Below, in pieces: positions 54,848 through 64,000 of a DNA stretch of 64,000 nt (positions are counted from its first letter, which is position 1; every line of letters begins with the position of its first letter). Below the pieces are notes generated by a model that did not search any database, was not told where the DNA came from, and saw only the letters and a program-made list of their open reading frames with translations. The stretch covers positions 1 through 64,000 of the forward strand of contig CAZCUD010000012.1 of the NCBI GenBank assembly GCA_964501785.1, written 5' to 3'. The stretch is from DATBSK01 sp964501785. Lineage in GTDB: Bacteria > Actinomycetota > Acidimicrobiia > IMCC26256 > PALSA-555. The translations under genes and the position numbers were made by a program.

Positions 54848-55672
54848 TCAGTCGCGCGCCGCGGCCTCCCACATCGCCGCCAACGGCGCGTCGTGCCCGG
54901 TGAAGCGCTCGAACGCGAGCGCGGCCTGGTGCACGAGCATCCCGAGCCCGTTGGCGCACCGCAGCCCGCGCGCCGCGGCCAGCCGGAGCAGGGGCGTCTC
55001 CACGGGGTGGTACACGGTGTCGAGGACGAACGCGTCGGCGTCGAGTGACGCGACGTCGAAGGGCGGTGCCTCGCCCTGCATCCCGAGCGGGGTCGCGTTG
55101 ACGACGACCGCGACGGTGCCGATCACCTCGTCGAGCCCCGCGAGGTCGATGCCGCGTGCGCCGCTGACGAGCTCGGCGGCCGACGTCGCGGCGTCGATGC
55201 GCCGGGCCGCGACGATCACCTCGGCGCCGGCGTCCCCCAGCGCGAGGCCGATGGCGCGCGCGGCACCGCCGGCCCCGAGGACGAGCACGCGGGAGCCCCG
55301 TGGGTCCACGTCGCCGTCGGCGAGCGCCCGCACCAGCCCCGGCCCGTCGGTCGAGTCGCCGAACAGGTGACCGTCGCGGTTGACCACGGTGTTGATCGCT
55401 CCGAGGCGGTCGGCGATCGGAGAGAGCTCGTCGCACGCGGCGGCGGCGTCCGTCTTGTGGGGCATCGTGACGCTCAGCCCCGCGATGTCGAGCGCCCGGA
55501 CGCCGGCGAGCGCCTCGGCCGCCCGCCCGGGCGGCACCGGGAACGCCACGTACACCCAGTCGAGGCCCGCAGCGGCGAAGGCCGAGTTGTGGATCGCCGG
55601 GGACCGTGAGTGCGCCACCGGATCACCGATGATGCCCGCGACGCGCGTCGCGCCTCCGACGGCGCGACTCAC
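54848..55672 (-). CDS. aroE: shikimate dehydrogenase
   Basis: It reduces dehydroshikimate with NADPH. The 274-residue protein has IGDPVAHSRSPAIHN (15-29), the catalytic lysine in SVTMPHKTDAAAA and the Rossmann VLVLGAGGAARAIGLAL. Start is GTG 55672, 25 bases after mltG. Confidence 0.94.
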   Translation of the reverse strand: MSRAVGGATRVAGIIGDPVAHSRSPAIHNSAFAAAGLDWVYVAFPVPPGRAAEALAGVRALDIAGLSVTMPHKTDAAAACDELSPIADRLGAINTVVNRDGHLFGDSTDGPGLVRALADGDVDPRGSRVLVLGAGGAARAIGLALGDAGAEVIVAARRIDAATSAAELVSGARGIDLAGLDEVIGTVAVVVNATPLGMQGEAPPFDVASLDADAFVLDTVYHPVETPLLRLAAARGLRCANGLGMLVHQAALAFERFTGHDAPLAAMWEAAARD

Positions 55673-55697
55673 GGAGTGCCGCTCGAGCTCCGCCGCG

Positions 55698-57116
55698 TCA
55701 CAGGAGCCCCTTCTCGCGCGCCGCGGCCACGTTCTGCTCGTGCTCGGCCAGCGACGTGGCGAACGCGTGCTTGCCGTTCGCGTCGGCGATCACGTAGTAG
55801 ATGAACGGCACGTCGGCCGGGTTGATCGCGGCGGCGAGCGCAGCCTCGGTCACGCTGGAGATCGGCGTCGGTGGGAGCCCGCCGACCCGGTACGTGTTGT
55901 ACGGCGAGTCGATCTGCTTGTCGGAGTCGTTGGGCGGCGGCGGGCATCCCGCGCCGGTCGTCTGGAGCCGCGCGAAGCACAGCGTCGAGTCGATCTGGAG
56001 CGGCATGCCGTCGGCGAGCCGGTTGCGGATCACCGCCGAGATCAGCGGCTCGTCCTCGGCCACGCCCGACTCGGTTTGGATCAGCGACGCCGCGACCACC
56101 GCCTCGTAGGGCGTGAGGCCCTGCACGTTCGCCAGGCCGACGCCGTCGGCGATCTCGTCGAACCGGGCGACGAGGCGCCGGGCGATGCTCTCCTCGCTCT
56201 CGTTCGCACCGATGAAGTAGGTGTCGGGGAACAGGAAGCCCTCGAGCGACGCCTGCTCGCCCTGGTACTTCGAGCGGATGGTGCCCCCGTTGACGGCCTC
56301 CAGGAACGCGTCCGCGCTCTTCCCCGGCAGCTCACCGACGCGCTCCGCGATCTGCTGGACCGTCAGCCCCGGCGGGAGCAGCAGCTCTTCGTCGGGCAGC
56401 TCCGGCGGACCCTCGTCGAGGGTGCTGATCGCGGCCCGGATCCCCTGGCCCTCGTGCAGCTGGTAGGTGCCCTGCTCGAACGGACCGGCGCCCGTGACCG
56501 TCGACCACAGCTTGAACGCGAGCGCCGAGTCGATGACGCCCGCGTCGGCGAGCGCGTCGGCCACCTCGCTGTTGCCCATCCCGCTCTCGACCTCGAACCG
56601 CACCCGGGGCCCGTCGGAGCCCGGTCGGAGCTGGTAGCCGAACCAGCCGAGCGCGATCACGAACGGCAGCGCGATCAGCGCGAGGACCAGCAGCACCCGA
56701 AGTCCGCGGCGCCGCCCGCGCTTGCGCTCGCGGCGCGCGCCGTCACCGCCGCCCCGTCGACCACGGCCGCGCCCCGAGCCGCCGCCCGAGCCGCGACGAC
56801 CACCCCCGGACCCTGCGGACGCTCCCCCGCGTCGTCCGGACGAGCCCGGCTCGATCCTCGCGATCGGCTGGGTGGGGTCGTCCGAGGGCCCGGGCCTGCG
56901 CGGCGCCTGGGCCCCGCGGGGCGCGCCGGCGCCCGGCATCGGTCGGCGGCGCGGCGCGCCGCCCGAGGGCGCAGGGCGCGGGTCGCCCGGCGGTGGACCG
57001 GGCCGCCGCGGCCGGGGACCGGGCGGAGGGCCGGCAGGGGGACGGCCGGGCGGCGGGCCGGCAGGCGGGCGACCCGGTGGGCCGCCGGGCGGGCCCGAGG
57101 GCGGGCGACCGGTCAT
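55698..57116 (-). CDS. mltG: endolytic murein transglycosylase MltG with Pro/Gly/Arg-rich tail
   Basis: MltG cuts nascent peptidoglycan at the membrane. The 472-residue protein has a cytoplasmic tail of about 138 residues made of Pro, Gly and Arg repeats, one transmembrane helix (139-160), a LysM-like region and the YceG domain with LEGFLFPDTYFIG (291-303) and catalytic Glu349 in AASLIQTESGVA. The tail contains two copies of a nine-residue unit (GRPPAGPPP). ATG 57116 overlaps the ruvX stop (ATGA). ruvX-mltG-aroE is a conserved order. Confidence 0.92.
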   Translation of the reverse strand: MTGRPPSGPPGGPPGRPPAGPPPGRPPAGPPPGPRPRRPGPPPGDPRPAPSGGAPRRRPMPGAGAPRGAQAPRRPGPSDDPTQPIARIEPGSSGRRGGASAGSGGGRRGSGGGSGRGRGRRGGGDGARRERKRGRRRGLRVLLVLALIALPFVIALGWFGYQLRPGSDGPRVRFEVESGMGNSEVADALADAGVIDSALAFKLWSTVTGAGPFEQGTYQLHEGQGIRAAISTLDEGPPELPDEELLLPPGLTVQQIAERVGELPGKSADAFLEAVNGGTIRSKYQGEQASLEGFLFPDTYFIGANESEESIARRLVARFDEIADGVGLANVQGLTPYEAVVAASLIQTESGVAEDEPLISAVIRNRLADGMPLQIDSTLCFARLQTTGAGCPPPPNDSDKQIDSPYNTYRVGGLPPTPISSVTEAALAAAINPADVPFIYYVIADANGKHAFATSLAEHEQNVAAAREKGLL

Positions 57117-57559
57117 CGCGCGCCCCTTCCGCTCCGACCGCGCGACGGCGCCGCGTCGAGGAACGACTGGAGGATCTCGGCCGCGGCGGCCGCGTCGACG
57201 GGCGGTGGCGTCCGGCGCCGACCGCCCTCCCGGATGCGACGCTCGGCGACGACGGTCGTGAAGCGCTCGTCGTGCGATTCGATCGTGAGGTCGTCACCGG
57301 CCAGGCGCGTCAACGCGTCGATCTCTTCCTGCGCGTGGCGCGCGGCGGGCCCGGTGTCGCCGGAGAGCGAACGGGGCACACCGACGACGACGCGGGTCGC
57401 GCCGGCGTCGCGCGCGGCGGCGAGGATCGCGGCGTGGTCGTCACCTTCGTCGGCGCCGCGCTCGAGGACCGCGAGCGGGGTCGCGAGCGTCCCCGACGGG
57501 TCGGAGACCGCCAGGCCGATCCGGCGCGCGCCGAGATCGACGCCGAGCACCCGGGTCAC
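57113..57559 (-). CDS. ruvX: Holliday-junction-resolvase-like YqgF/RuvX protein
   Basis: A 148-residue RNase H-fold protein with GVDLGARRIGLAVSD (6-20, Asp8 as a metal ligand), VVVGVPRSLSGDTG and ESHDERFTTVVAERRI. YqgF is implicated in 16S rRNA 5' processing and anti-termination; resolvase activity is uncertain. It begins 6 bases after alaS. The C-terminus is Arg-rich. Confidence 0.9.
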   Translation of the reverse strand: MTRVLGVDLGARRIGLAVSDPSGTLATPLAVLERGADEGDDHAAILAAARDAGATRVVVGVPRSLSGDTGPAARHAQEEIDALTRLAGDDLTIESHDERFTTVVAERRIREGGRRRTPPPVDAAAAAEILQSFLDAAPSRGRSGRGAR

Positions 57560-57565
57560 GAGACG

Positions 57566-60226
57566 TCAGCCCTCTCCGCCGACGTCCGACCGGGCCGCCG
57601 CGACGCTCTCGCGCAGCCGCGCGAGCGCGTCGTCGATCGCGTCGGCCTTCGGACCACCCCCGACCGCGACATCCGCCTGCTTCCCGGTTCCCCCACCGAC
57701 CGCCCGCGCGGCCTCGGCTGCGATCGCGCCCGCGTTCACGCCCTCGGCCACGAGATCCTTGCTGACGGCGACCGCCACTGCCACCTTGGCGCCGTCGGGA
57801 GTTGGGCTCACGAGTCCAACGATGTTGCTGCCAGTCAGGGAGTTGTTTGTTGCCACCGCCAACCCACGTAGGTCCTCGTTGGTGAAGCCGTCGCCGCGCC
57901 ACACGACGGTCTTGACTGGTCCGTCAGACGCCGAAGCCACGAGTTCCCGAGCCTGCTCCTTCAAGCCGCGCCGGCGGGCTTCGTCGAGCTCGGTGCGCAG
58001 CGCCCGGACCTCGCTCTGGAGCCGCTCGATCCGGTCGGGCACCTCGGCGGTGCTCACCTTGAGCTGCTCGGCGATGGCACGCAGCGTGCGCTCCTCTTCG
58101 GCGATGTGCGCGAGGGCGCCCTCGCCGGTCACGGCCTCGATCCGCCGCAGGTTGGCACCGATCGAACCCTCGCTGACGATCTTGACCGGACCGATGAAGC
58201 CGAGGCGCCCGACGTGCGTCCCTCCGCACAGCTCGAGCGAGTGCTGACCGGCTTCCAGGACCCGGACCAGGTCGCCGTACTTCTCCCCGAAGAACGCGAT
58301 CGCTCCCAGGCTCTCGGCATGGTCCTTGGTCGTCTCGTAGTGACGGACCGGGGCGTCGCTCAGCACCTCCGAGTTGGCGAGCGCCTCGACCCGGTCGAGC
58401 TCCTCGCGGGTGAGCGCCTGGTGGTGGCTGAAGTCGAATCGCAGCCGATCGGGCGCGACGAGCGAGCCGGCCTGCTGCACGTCGGTGCCGAGGACCTCGC
58501 GCAACGCCCAGTGCAGCAGGTGGGTCGCCGTGTGGTTGCGCCGGATCGCGTCGCGCCGCGCGGCGTCGACGCGAGCCGTGCACTCCATCCCCTCCCGGAT
58601 CTCGCCGTCGATCACCTCGCAGTGGTGCACCACGAGCTCGGGCACGCCGTACTGGGTGTCGGTGACCCGCAGCCGGACGCCGTCGTCGGTGACGATCTCG
58701 CCGGTGTCACCGACCTGCCCACCGGCCTCGGCGTAGAACGGCGTGCGATCGAGGACGACGTCGACCGTGCCCGCGCCCACGCCTTCGACGCGCTCGCCCT
58801 CGCGCACGAGCCCGCGCACCTTCGCGCCGACGGTCTCGAGCTCCTGGCGACCGGTGAACTCGACCGGACCGACCTCTTCGAGCAGGTCGCGGTACACGTC
58901 GGTGGACGCGTGCCCCACCGCTCCCGACCGCTGCGCCTCCTTCGCTCGTGTGCGCTGGTCGGCCATCCGGGCCTCGAAGCCCTCGAGGTCGACCGAGCGG
59001 TCGTGCTCGCTCGCGATCTCTCGGGTCAGGTCGATCGGGAAGCCGAGCGTGTCGTGGAGGAAGAAGGCCTCGTCGCCCGCCACGTCGCCGTCTCGCAGCA
59101 GCTCGTCGAGCAGGTCGAGCCCGCGCTGGAGCGTCTGGCGGAACCGCTCCTCCTCGCGTCGCACGGTCGACGAGACGCGGTCGTGGTGCTTGACGATCTC
59201 GGGGTACGCCGCACCCATCGTCGCGACCGTCGCGTCGACGAGGCTGGGCGTGACCGGGTCGTGTGCACCGAGCAGGAACGCGTGGCGCACCGCACGCCGG
59301 ATGATCCGCCGGAGCACGTAGCCGCGCTCCTCGTTGGACGGCACGACCCCGTCGGCGACGAGGAACGTCATCGCGCGCCCGTGCTCGGCGAGGATCCGGA
59401 GCGCGACGTCGTGCTCCGTGCCCGGGAAGCCCGTGTAGCGGGTGCCGGTCGCGGCTTCGGCGGCCGCGATCAGGGGCCGGAACACGTCGATGTCCCACAC
59501 CGACTCGGTGCCCTGGAGCACGGCGAGGTTGCGCTCGAGGCCCGCGCCCGTGTCGACGCTCGGGGCCGGGAGCGGCACGAGCTCACCGTCGGGCTGCGCG
59601 TCGTACTGCATGAAGACGAGGTTCCAGATCTCGATGTACCGGTCCTCGTTCTTCGCCGGGCCGCCGTCGTCACCGTGCTCGGGACCCAGGTCCCAGAAGA
59701 TCTCCGAGCTCGGCCCGCACGGACCGGTGTCGGCCATGCGCCAGAAGTTGTCGTCACCGAGGCGCTGGATCCGATCGGCGGGCACGCCGACCTCGTCACG
59801 CCAGATTCGCTCGGCTTCGTCGTCGGTGGTGTGCACCGTGACCCAGAGCCGGGCCGGATCGAGCGCGAACACGTCGGTGTAGAGCTCCCAGGCCCAGCGG
59901 ATCGCGTCTTCCTTGAAGTAGTCGCCGAAGCTGAAGTTGCCGAGCATCTCGAAGAACGTGAAGTGGCGCCCGGTGCGTCCGACGTCGTCGAGGTCGTTGT
60001 GCTTCCCGCCCGCTCGAACGCACTTCTGGATGGAGGCCGCGCGGCGGTAGGCCGGGGTCTCGTCGCCCACGAAGTACGGCTTGAAGGGGACCATCCCGGC
60101 GTTGGTGAACAGGAGGGTCCGGTCGTGCGGGATGAGGCTCGACGACGGGACCGCGGTGTGGCCCCGCGCCTCGAAGAACTCGAGGAAGGAGCGTCGCAGC
60201 TCGTCGGCGGTGCGAGGCGGTGCCAC
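57566..60226 (-). CDS. alaS: alanyl-tRNA synthetase
   Basis: An 886-residue class II synthetase: catalytic domain (1-240; FLEFFEARGHTAVPSSSL, FTNAGMVPFKPYFVG), helical tRNA-recognition domain, editing domain with HTATHLLHWALREVLG and CGGTHVGRLG (zinc site), and a C-terminal oligomerisation/DHHA1 domain. Start is GTG 60226. Near 57790-57960 the GC content falls to about 55% and otherwise rare codons (ACT, GTT, GGA, CCA) cluster; the frame stays open. Confidence 0.96.
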   Translation of the reverse strand: MAPPRTADELRRSFLEFFEARGHTAVPSSSLIPHDRTLLFTNAGMVPFKPYFVGDETPAYRRAASIQKCVRAGGKHNDLDDVGRTGRHFTFFEMLGNFSFGDYFKEDAIRWAWELYTDVFALDPARLWVTVHTTDDEAERIWRDEVGVPADRIQRLGDDNFWRMADTGPCGPSSEIFWDLGPEHGDDGGPAKNEDRYIEIWNLVFMQYDAQPDGELVPLPAPSVDTGAGLERNLAVLQGTESVWDIDVFRPLIAAAEAATGTRYTGFPGTEHDVALRILAEHGRAMTFLVADGVVPSNEERGYVLRRIIRRAVRHAFLLGAHDPVTPSLVDATVATMGAAYPEIVKHHDRVSSTVRREEERFRQTLQRGLDLLDELLRDGDVAGDEAFFLHDTLGFPIDLTREIASEHDRSVDLEGFEARMADQRTRAKEAQRSGAVGHASTDVYRDLLEEVGPVEFTGRQELETVGAKVRGLVREGERVEGVGAGTVDVVLDRTPFYAEAGGQVGDTGEIVTDDGVRLRVTDTQYGVPELVVHHCEVIDGEIREGMECTARVDAARRDAIRRNHTATHLLHWALREVLGTDVQQAGSLVAPDRLRFDFSHHQALTREELDRVEALANSEVLSDAPVRHYETTKDHAESLGAIAFFGEKYGDLVRVLEAGQHSLELCGGTHVGRLGFIGPVKIVSEGSIGANLRRIEAVTGEGALAHIAEEERTLRAIAEQLKVSTAEVPDRIERLQSEVRALRTELDEARRRGLKEQARELVASASDGPVKTVVWRGDGFTNEDLRGLAVATNNSLTGSNIVGLVSPTPDGAKVAVAVAVSKDLVAEGVNAGAIAAEAARAVGGGTGKQADVAVGGGPKADAIDDALARLRESVAAARSDVGGEG

Positions 60227-60235
60227 CGGACGAGG

Positions 60236-60502
60236 CTACCGCTCGCCCCCCGTGGCCCCTCTCCACCGTTCCCGCTCCGACCGAGCCCGGGGCGCCGCGA
60301 GCACCGTGCGCAGTCGCGCCTCGCGCTCGTGCATCTCGGCCCGGCCGTCGGCGACGATCGCGTCGACCGTGCGGCGCACCTGGCGGACGGCCCGCCCCGC
60401 AGCCGCCTCGACCACCTCGACGGCCGGCTGCTGCTCGAGCCGACGGGCCGCGGCCACGCCGATCCCGACCCCCACCGCGAGCCAGACGAGCCGGGAGCTC
60501 AC
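60236..60502 (-). CDS. small membrane-anchored hypothetical protein
   Basis: An 88-residue protein with an N-terminal hydrophobic segment (about 4-20, LVWLAVGVGIGVAAA) and a charged helical remainder (VRQVRRTVDAIVADGRAEMHE). I do not recognise a named family with confidence; small proteins of this build stand upstream of alaS in many actinobacteria. GTG 60502 overlaps the preceding gene by 4 bases (GTGA), which supports it being real. Confidence 0.6.
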   Translation of the reverse strand: MSSRLVWLAVGVGIGVAAARRLEQQPAVEVVEAAAGRAVRQVRRTVDAIVADGRAEMHEREARLRTVLAAPRARSERERWRGATGGER

Positions 60503-60860
60503 GCCGACCTGCGCAGCGCTCGTCGCCCCCGGATCGGGTTCGCCGCCCGCGCCAGGGCCTTCCGGGCCCCGGCGCCGAACGCGACGGCACGCACGACCGG
60601 ACCGGTCACCGGTTCCAGCGGCAGGCGCGGCGGTGACTCGGGGACTCCGGCCGCGACGGTCGCCCGACGCGCGGCGGTCGCGGCCTCTCTCGCCTCGGCG
60701 CGCGCGGCGGCGAGGTCGGGCTCGACGCGCGCTCGCACGAGGTCGTCGAGATCACGGGTGCGAGCCTCCAGGTCGGCGAGGCGCGCCCGCGTGCGCACCA
60801 GCGCGCAGGTGAGGACGACGACGCCGATCGTCGCGACGACCGCGAGCACGAGCGTTCCGG

Positions 60861-60864
<4 letters not shown>
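60499..60864 (-). CDS. membrane-anchored coiled-coil protein (DUF948-like)
   Basis: A 121-residue protein: an N-terminal transmembrane helix (about 4-22) then a coiled coil LADLEARTRDLDDLVRARVE and a basic C-terminus. The build resembles DUF948 proteins. Function is unknown. GTG 60864 overlaps the rarA stop (GTGA). With the next small gene it forms a pair of anchored proteins between rarA and alaS. Confidence 0.6.
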
Positions 60865-62159
<1,295 letters not shown>

Positions 62160-62192
62160 CAGGTTCCGGGCGCCGCTTGCATCGCGCTCCCC

Positions 62193-63958
62193 CTAGTGCT
62201 TCGGCTTCGGCTTCGCGACCGTCAGGCCCAGCTCGCGCAGCTGCGTGGGCTCGATGGCGGTCGGGGCACCGGTGAGCGGGTCGCTGCCCGACTGCGTCTT
62301 CGGGAAGGCGATGACCTCGCGGATGTTCTCCTCGCCGGCGAGGATCGCCACGAGCCGGTCGATGCCGAACGCGAAGCCGGCGTGGGGCGGTGCTCCGTAG
62401 CGGAACGCGTCGAGCAGGAACCCGAACCGCTCGCGCGCCGTCGCCTCGTCGATGCCCAGGAGCGCGAACACCTGCTGCTGCACCTCCGGGTCCGCGATCC
62501 GGACGCTGCCCGAGCCCAGCTCCCAACCGTTGAGCACCAGGTCGTACGCGAGCGACCGCACGCCGAGCAGCTCCTCGCCCCGACCCGCGGCGAGGAGCTC
62601 GGCGTCGTCGGGGTGCGGCATGGTGAACGGGTGGTGGGCCGGGATCGGCCGCCCGTCGTCGTCGATCGCCTCGAACAGCGGGAAGTCGGTGACCCAGGCG
62701 AGTCTCATCCCGCCCTCCGCGATCGGAGGCCGGCCGAGGTCGAGCCGGATGGCCCCGAGCACGTGGTCGACGAGACGACGCGTGCCCGCGGCCACGAGCA
62801 GCAGATCGCCGTCGACCGCGCCCGTTGCGTCGACCAGGCCCATCTGCTCGGCCTCCGACATGAACTTCACGGTCGGGGCCTCGAGCGCGCCGTGCTCCCC
62901 CACCCTGATCCAGACGAGCCCCGCGGCGCCGAGCGCCTTGGCGCGCTCGATCAGCCCGTCGACGAACGATCGCGGCGCGTCGCCGCGTGCGGGCACGCGG
63001 ATCGCCTTCACGACGTCGGCCTGGAACGCACGGAACTCCGTGGCCGCGAACACCTCGCTGACGTCGACGAGCTCGAGCCCGAAGCGCAGGTCGGGCTTGT
63101 CGCTGCCGTAGCGGTCCATCGCGCGATGCCAGGTGATCTGCTCCACCGCGGGCGCGGGCGCCCCGGTCGCGGCTTCGATCGCGACCTGCACGACCTCCCC
63201 GATCACCGCCATGACGTCCTCGGCGTCGACGAAGCTCATCTCGGCGTCGAGCTGGGTGAACTCGAACTGACGGTCGGCCCGAGGATCCTCGTCGCGCAGG
63301 CAGCGCGCGATCTGGTAGTAGCGGTCGACGCCGCCCACCATCAGCAGCTGCTTGAACAGCTGCGGGCTCTGGGGCAGCGCGTAGAAGCTCCCGGGCGTGT
63401 GGCGCGACGGTACGACGAAGTCGCGTGCGCCCTCGGGAGTCGACGCGATGAGCAGCGGCGTCTCCACCTCGACGAAGCCACGCTCGTCGAACGCGCCGCG
63501 GATCGCGCGGGTGACGGCGCCCCGGAGCCGGAGGTTGCGCTGCATCCGCGCCGTGCGCAGGTCGAGGTAGCGGTACCGGAGCCGCAGCACCTCGTCGGCC
63601 TCGGCCGTGCCGTCGATCGGGATCGGGATCGGCTCGGCCCGGTTGAGGATCTCGACCGAGTCCGCCGCGACCTCGATCGCGCCCGTCGGCAGGTCGGCGT
63701 TGACGGTGCCCTCGGGGCGGTCGCGCACCGTCCCCTCGATCCGCAGCACGTACTCGCCCCGCAGCCCGTGGGGGTCGTCCCCGGTGACCTCCTCGGGGTC
63801 GATGACGACCTGCACGAGGCCCGCGGCGTCTCGGAGGTCGATGAACACCACGCNNNNNNNNNNCCCCCGTGGTCACGGCGGTTCGCGACCCAGCCGCAGA
63901 TCGCGACCCGCTCCCCGCGCTGGTCGAGGCCCAGGTCGCCGGCGCGGTGCGTGCGCAT
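62193..63958 (-). CDS. aspS: aspartyl-tRNA synthetase (interrupted by assembly gap)
   Basis: A class II synthetase of about 585 residues: N-terminal OB anticodon domain (ICGWVANRRDHG before the gap, VVFIDLRDAAGLVQVV after it), catalytic domain with FVEVETPLLIASTPEGARDF, and motif 3 AFGIDRLVAIL. Whether it is discriminating or non-discriminating for Asn-tRNA is not decided. Ten Ns at 63854-63863 break the frame between codons about 32-35; the two flanks are otherwise in register with an uninterrupted gene. ATG 63958 overlaps the stop of an upstream frame. Confidence 0.95.
63854..63863. other. assembly gap (10 Ns) inside aspS
   Basis: The left flank ends in GACCACGGGGG and the right begins GCGTGGTG on the minus strand. 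Joining them with a one-base overlap gives Asp-His-Gly-Gly-Val-Val, the family-expected sequence, so the true gap is probably zero or negative and the Ns are a placeholder. Confidence 0.9.
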
Positions 63959-64000
63959 CACGGCCGTCCGACCTCTCCGGCGGTCTCGCACCGCTCGCGG
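63958..64000 (-). CDS. possible 3' end of an upstream gene
   Basis: A minus-strand frame enters from beyond the window and stops at TGA 63958-63960, giving a TGATG overlap with the aspS ATG of the kind seen throughout this genome. Only 13 residues (ending GEVGRP) are visible, too few to identify. hisS or a neighbouring hydrolase often occupies this position. Confidence 0.3.
   Translation of the reverse strand, partial: RERCETAGEVGRP

Noticed and set aside
57005..57116. GC-rich repeats near mltG as a CRISPR or mobile repeat
   Set aside because: They are short in-frame units coding the Pro/Gly-rich MltG tail, with no spacer structure.

Overview
The window is 64 kb of very GC-rich DNA (roughly 70% or more) with almost everything on the minus strand, and long gene runs joined by ATGA/GTGA stop-start overlaps. 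The 5' part of a 16S rRNA gene at the left edge, an mIHF gene, a degenerate PriA, DUF1844, DUF2017 and a DUF222-HNH gene all point to an actinobacterium. The 16S fragment and gene order look most like class Acidimicrobiia; that placement is my inference, not a database result. A run of 10 Ns at 63854-63863 marks an assembly join inside aspS.

Layout in coordinate order (transcription mostly runs right to left). 1-855: 16S rRNA 5' end, its leader with a boxA-like element, and an rrn promoter. 856-2483: a secreted/membrane pair (DUF305 protein and YHYH lipoprotein). 2589-12859: a complete arginine cluster argC-J-B-D-F-R-G-H followed by a 3-methyladenine glycosylase and tyrS, with a probable ArgR site at the argC promoter. 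12926-18401: infC-rpmI-rplT-rRNA methyltransferase-pheS-pheT, where infC appears to start at ATC. 18643-20959: the only plus-strand genes, DUF1844 and a GH15 glucoamylase/trehalase-like enzyme. 20875-25730: FMN riboswitch, ribD-ribE-ribBA-ribH, then hisG and a cold-shock-domain protein. 25731-26059: a gene-free stretch with a 22-bp inverted repeat. 26060-29994: def-fmt-rsmB-rpe-mog. 30038-32046: a TetR regulator with a carotenoid oxygenase, behind two palindromic operators. 32104-46741: pyrimidine operon pyrR-B-C-carA-carB-pyrD-pyrF with a PyrR-binding hairpin, continuing through mihF-gmk-rpoZ-coaBC-metK-priA. 46858-48066: a DUF222-HNH gene. 48194-55672: aroE-prepilin peptidase-aroC-aroK-aroB-aroQ-pepQ-efp-nusB-clpS-DUF2017. 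55698-63958: aspS-rarA-two small membrane proteins-alaS-ruvX-mltG.

The window is essentially a housekeeping core: biosynthesis of arginine, pyrimidines, aromatic precursors, riboflavin, SAM and CoA, together with translation. Feedback control is visible in the DNA as an ArgR site, an FMN riboswitch, a PyrR RNA hairpin and TetR operators. I saw no transposase, prophage, CRISPR array or tRNA gene.

The most unusual observations are non-canonical starts (CTG for gmk and priA, ATC for infC), a class-1B-like pyrD without pyrK, the PyrR hairpin overlapping the pyrR ribosome-binding site, and the unexplained 22-bp inverted repeat upstream of the rib operon. I did not find a clearly new multi-gene system.
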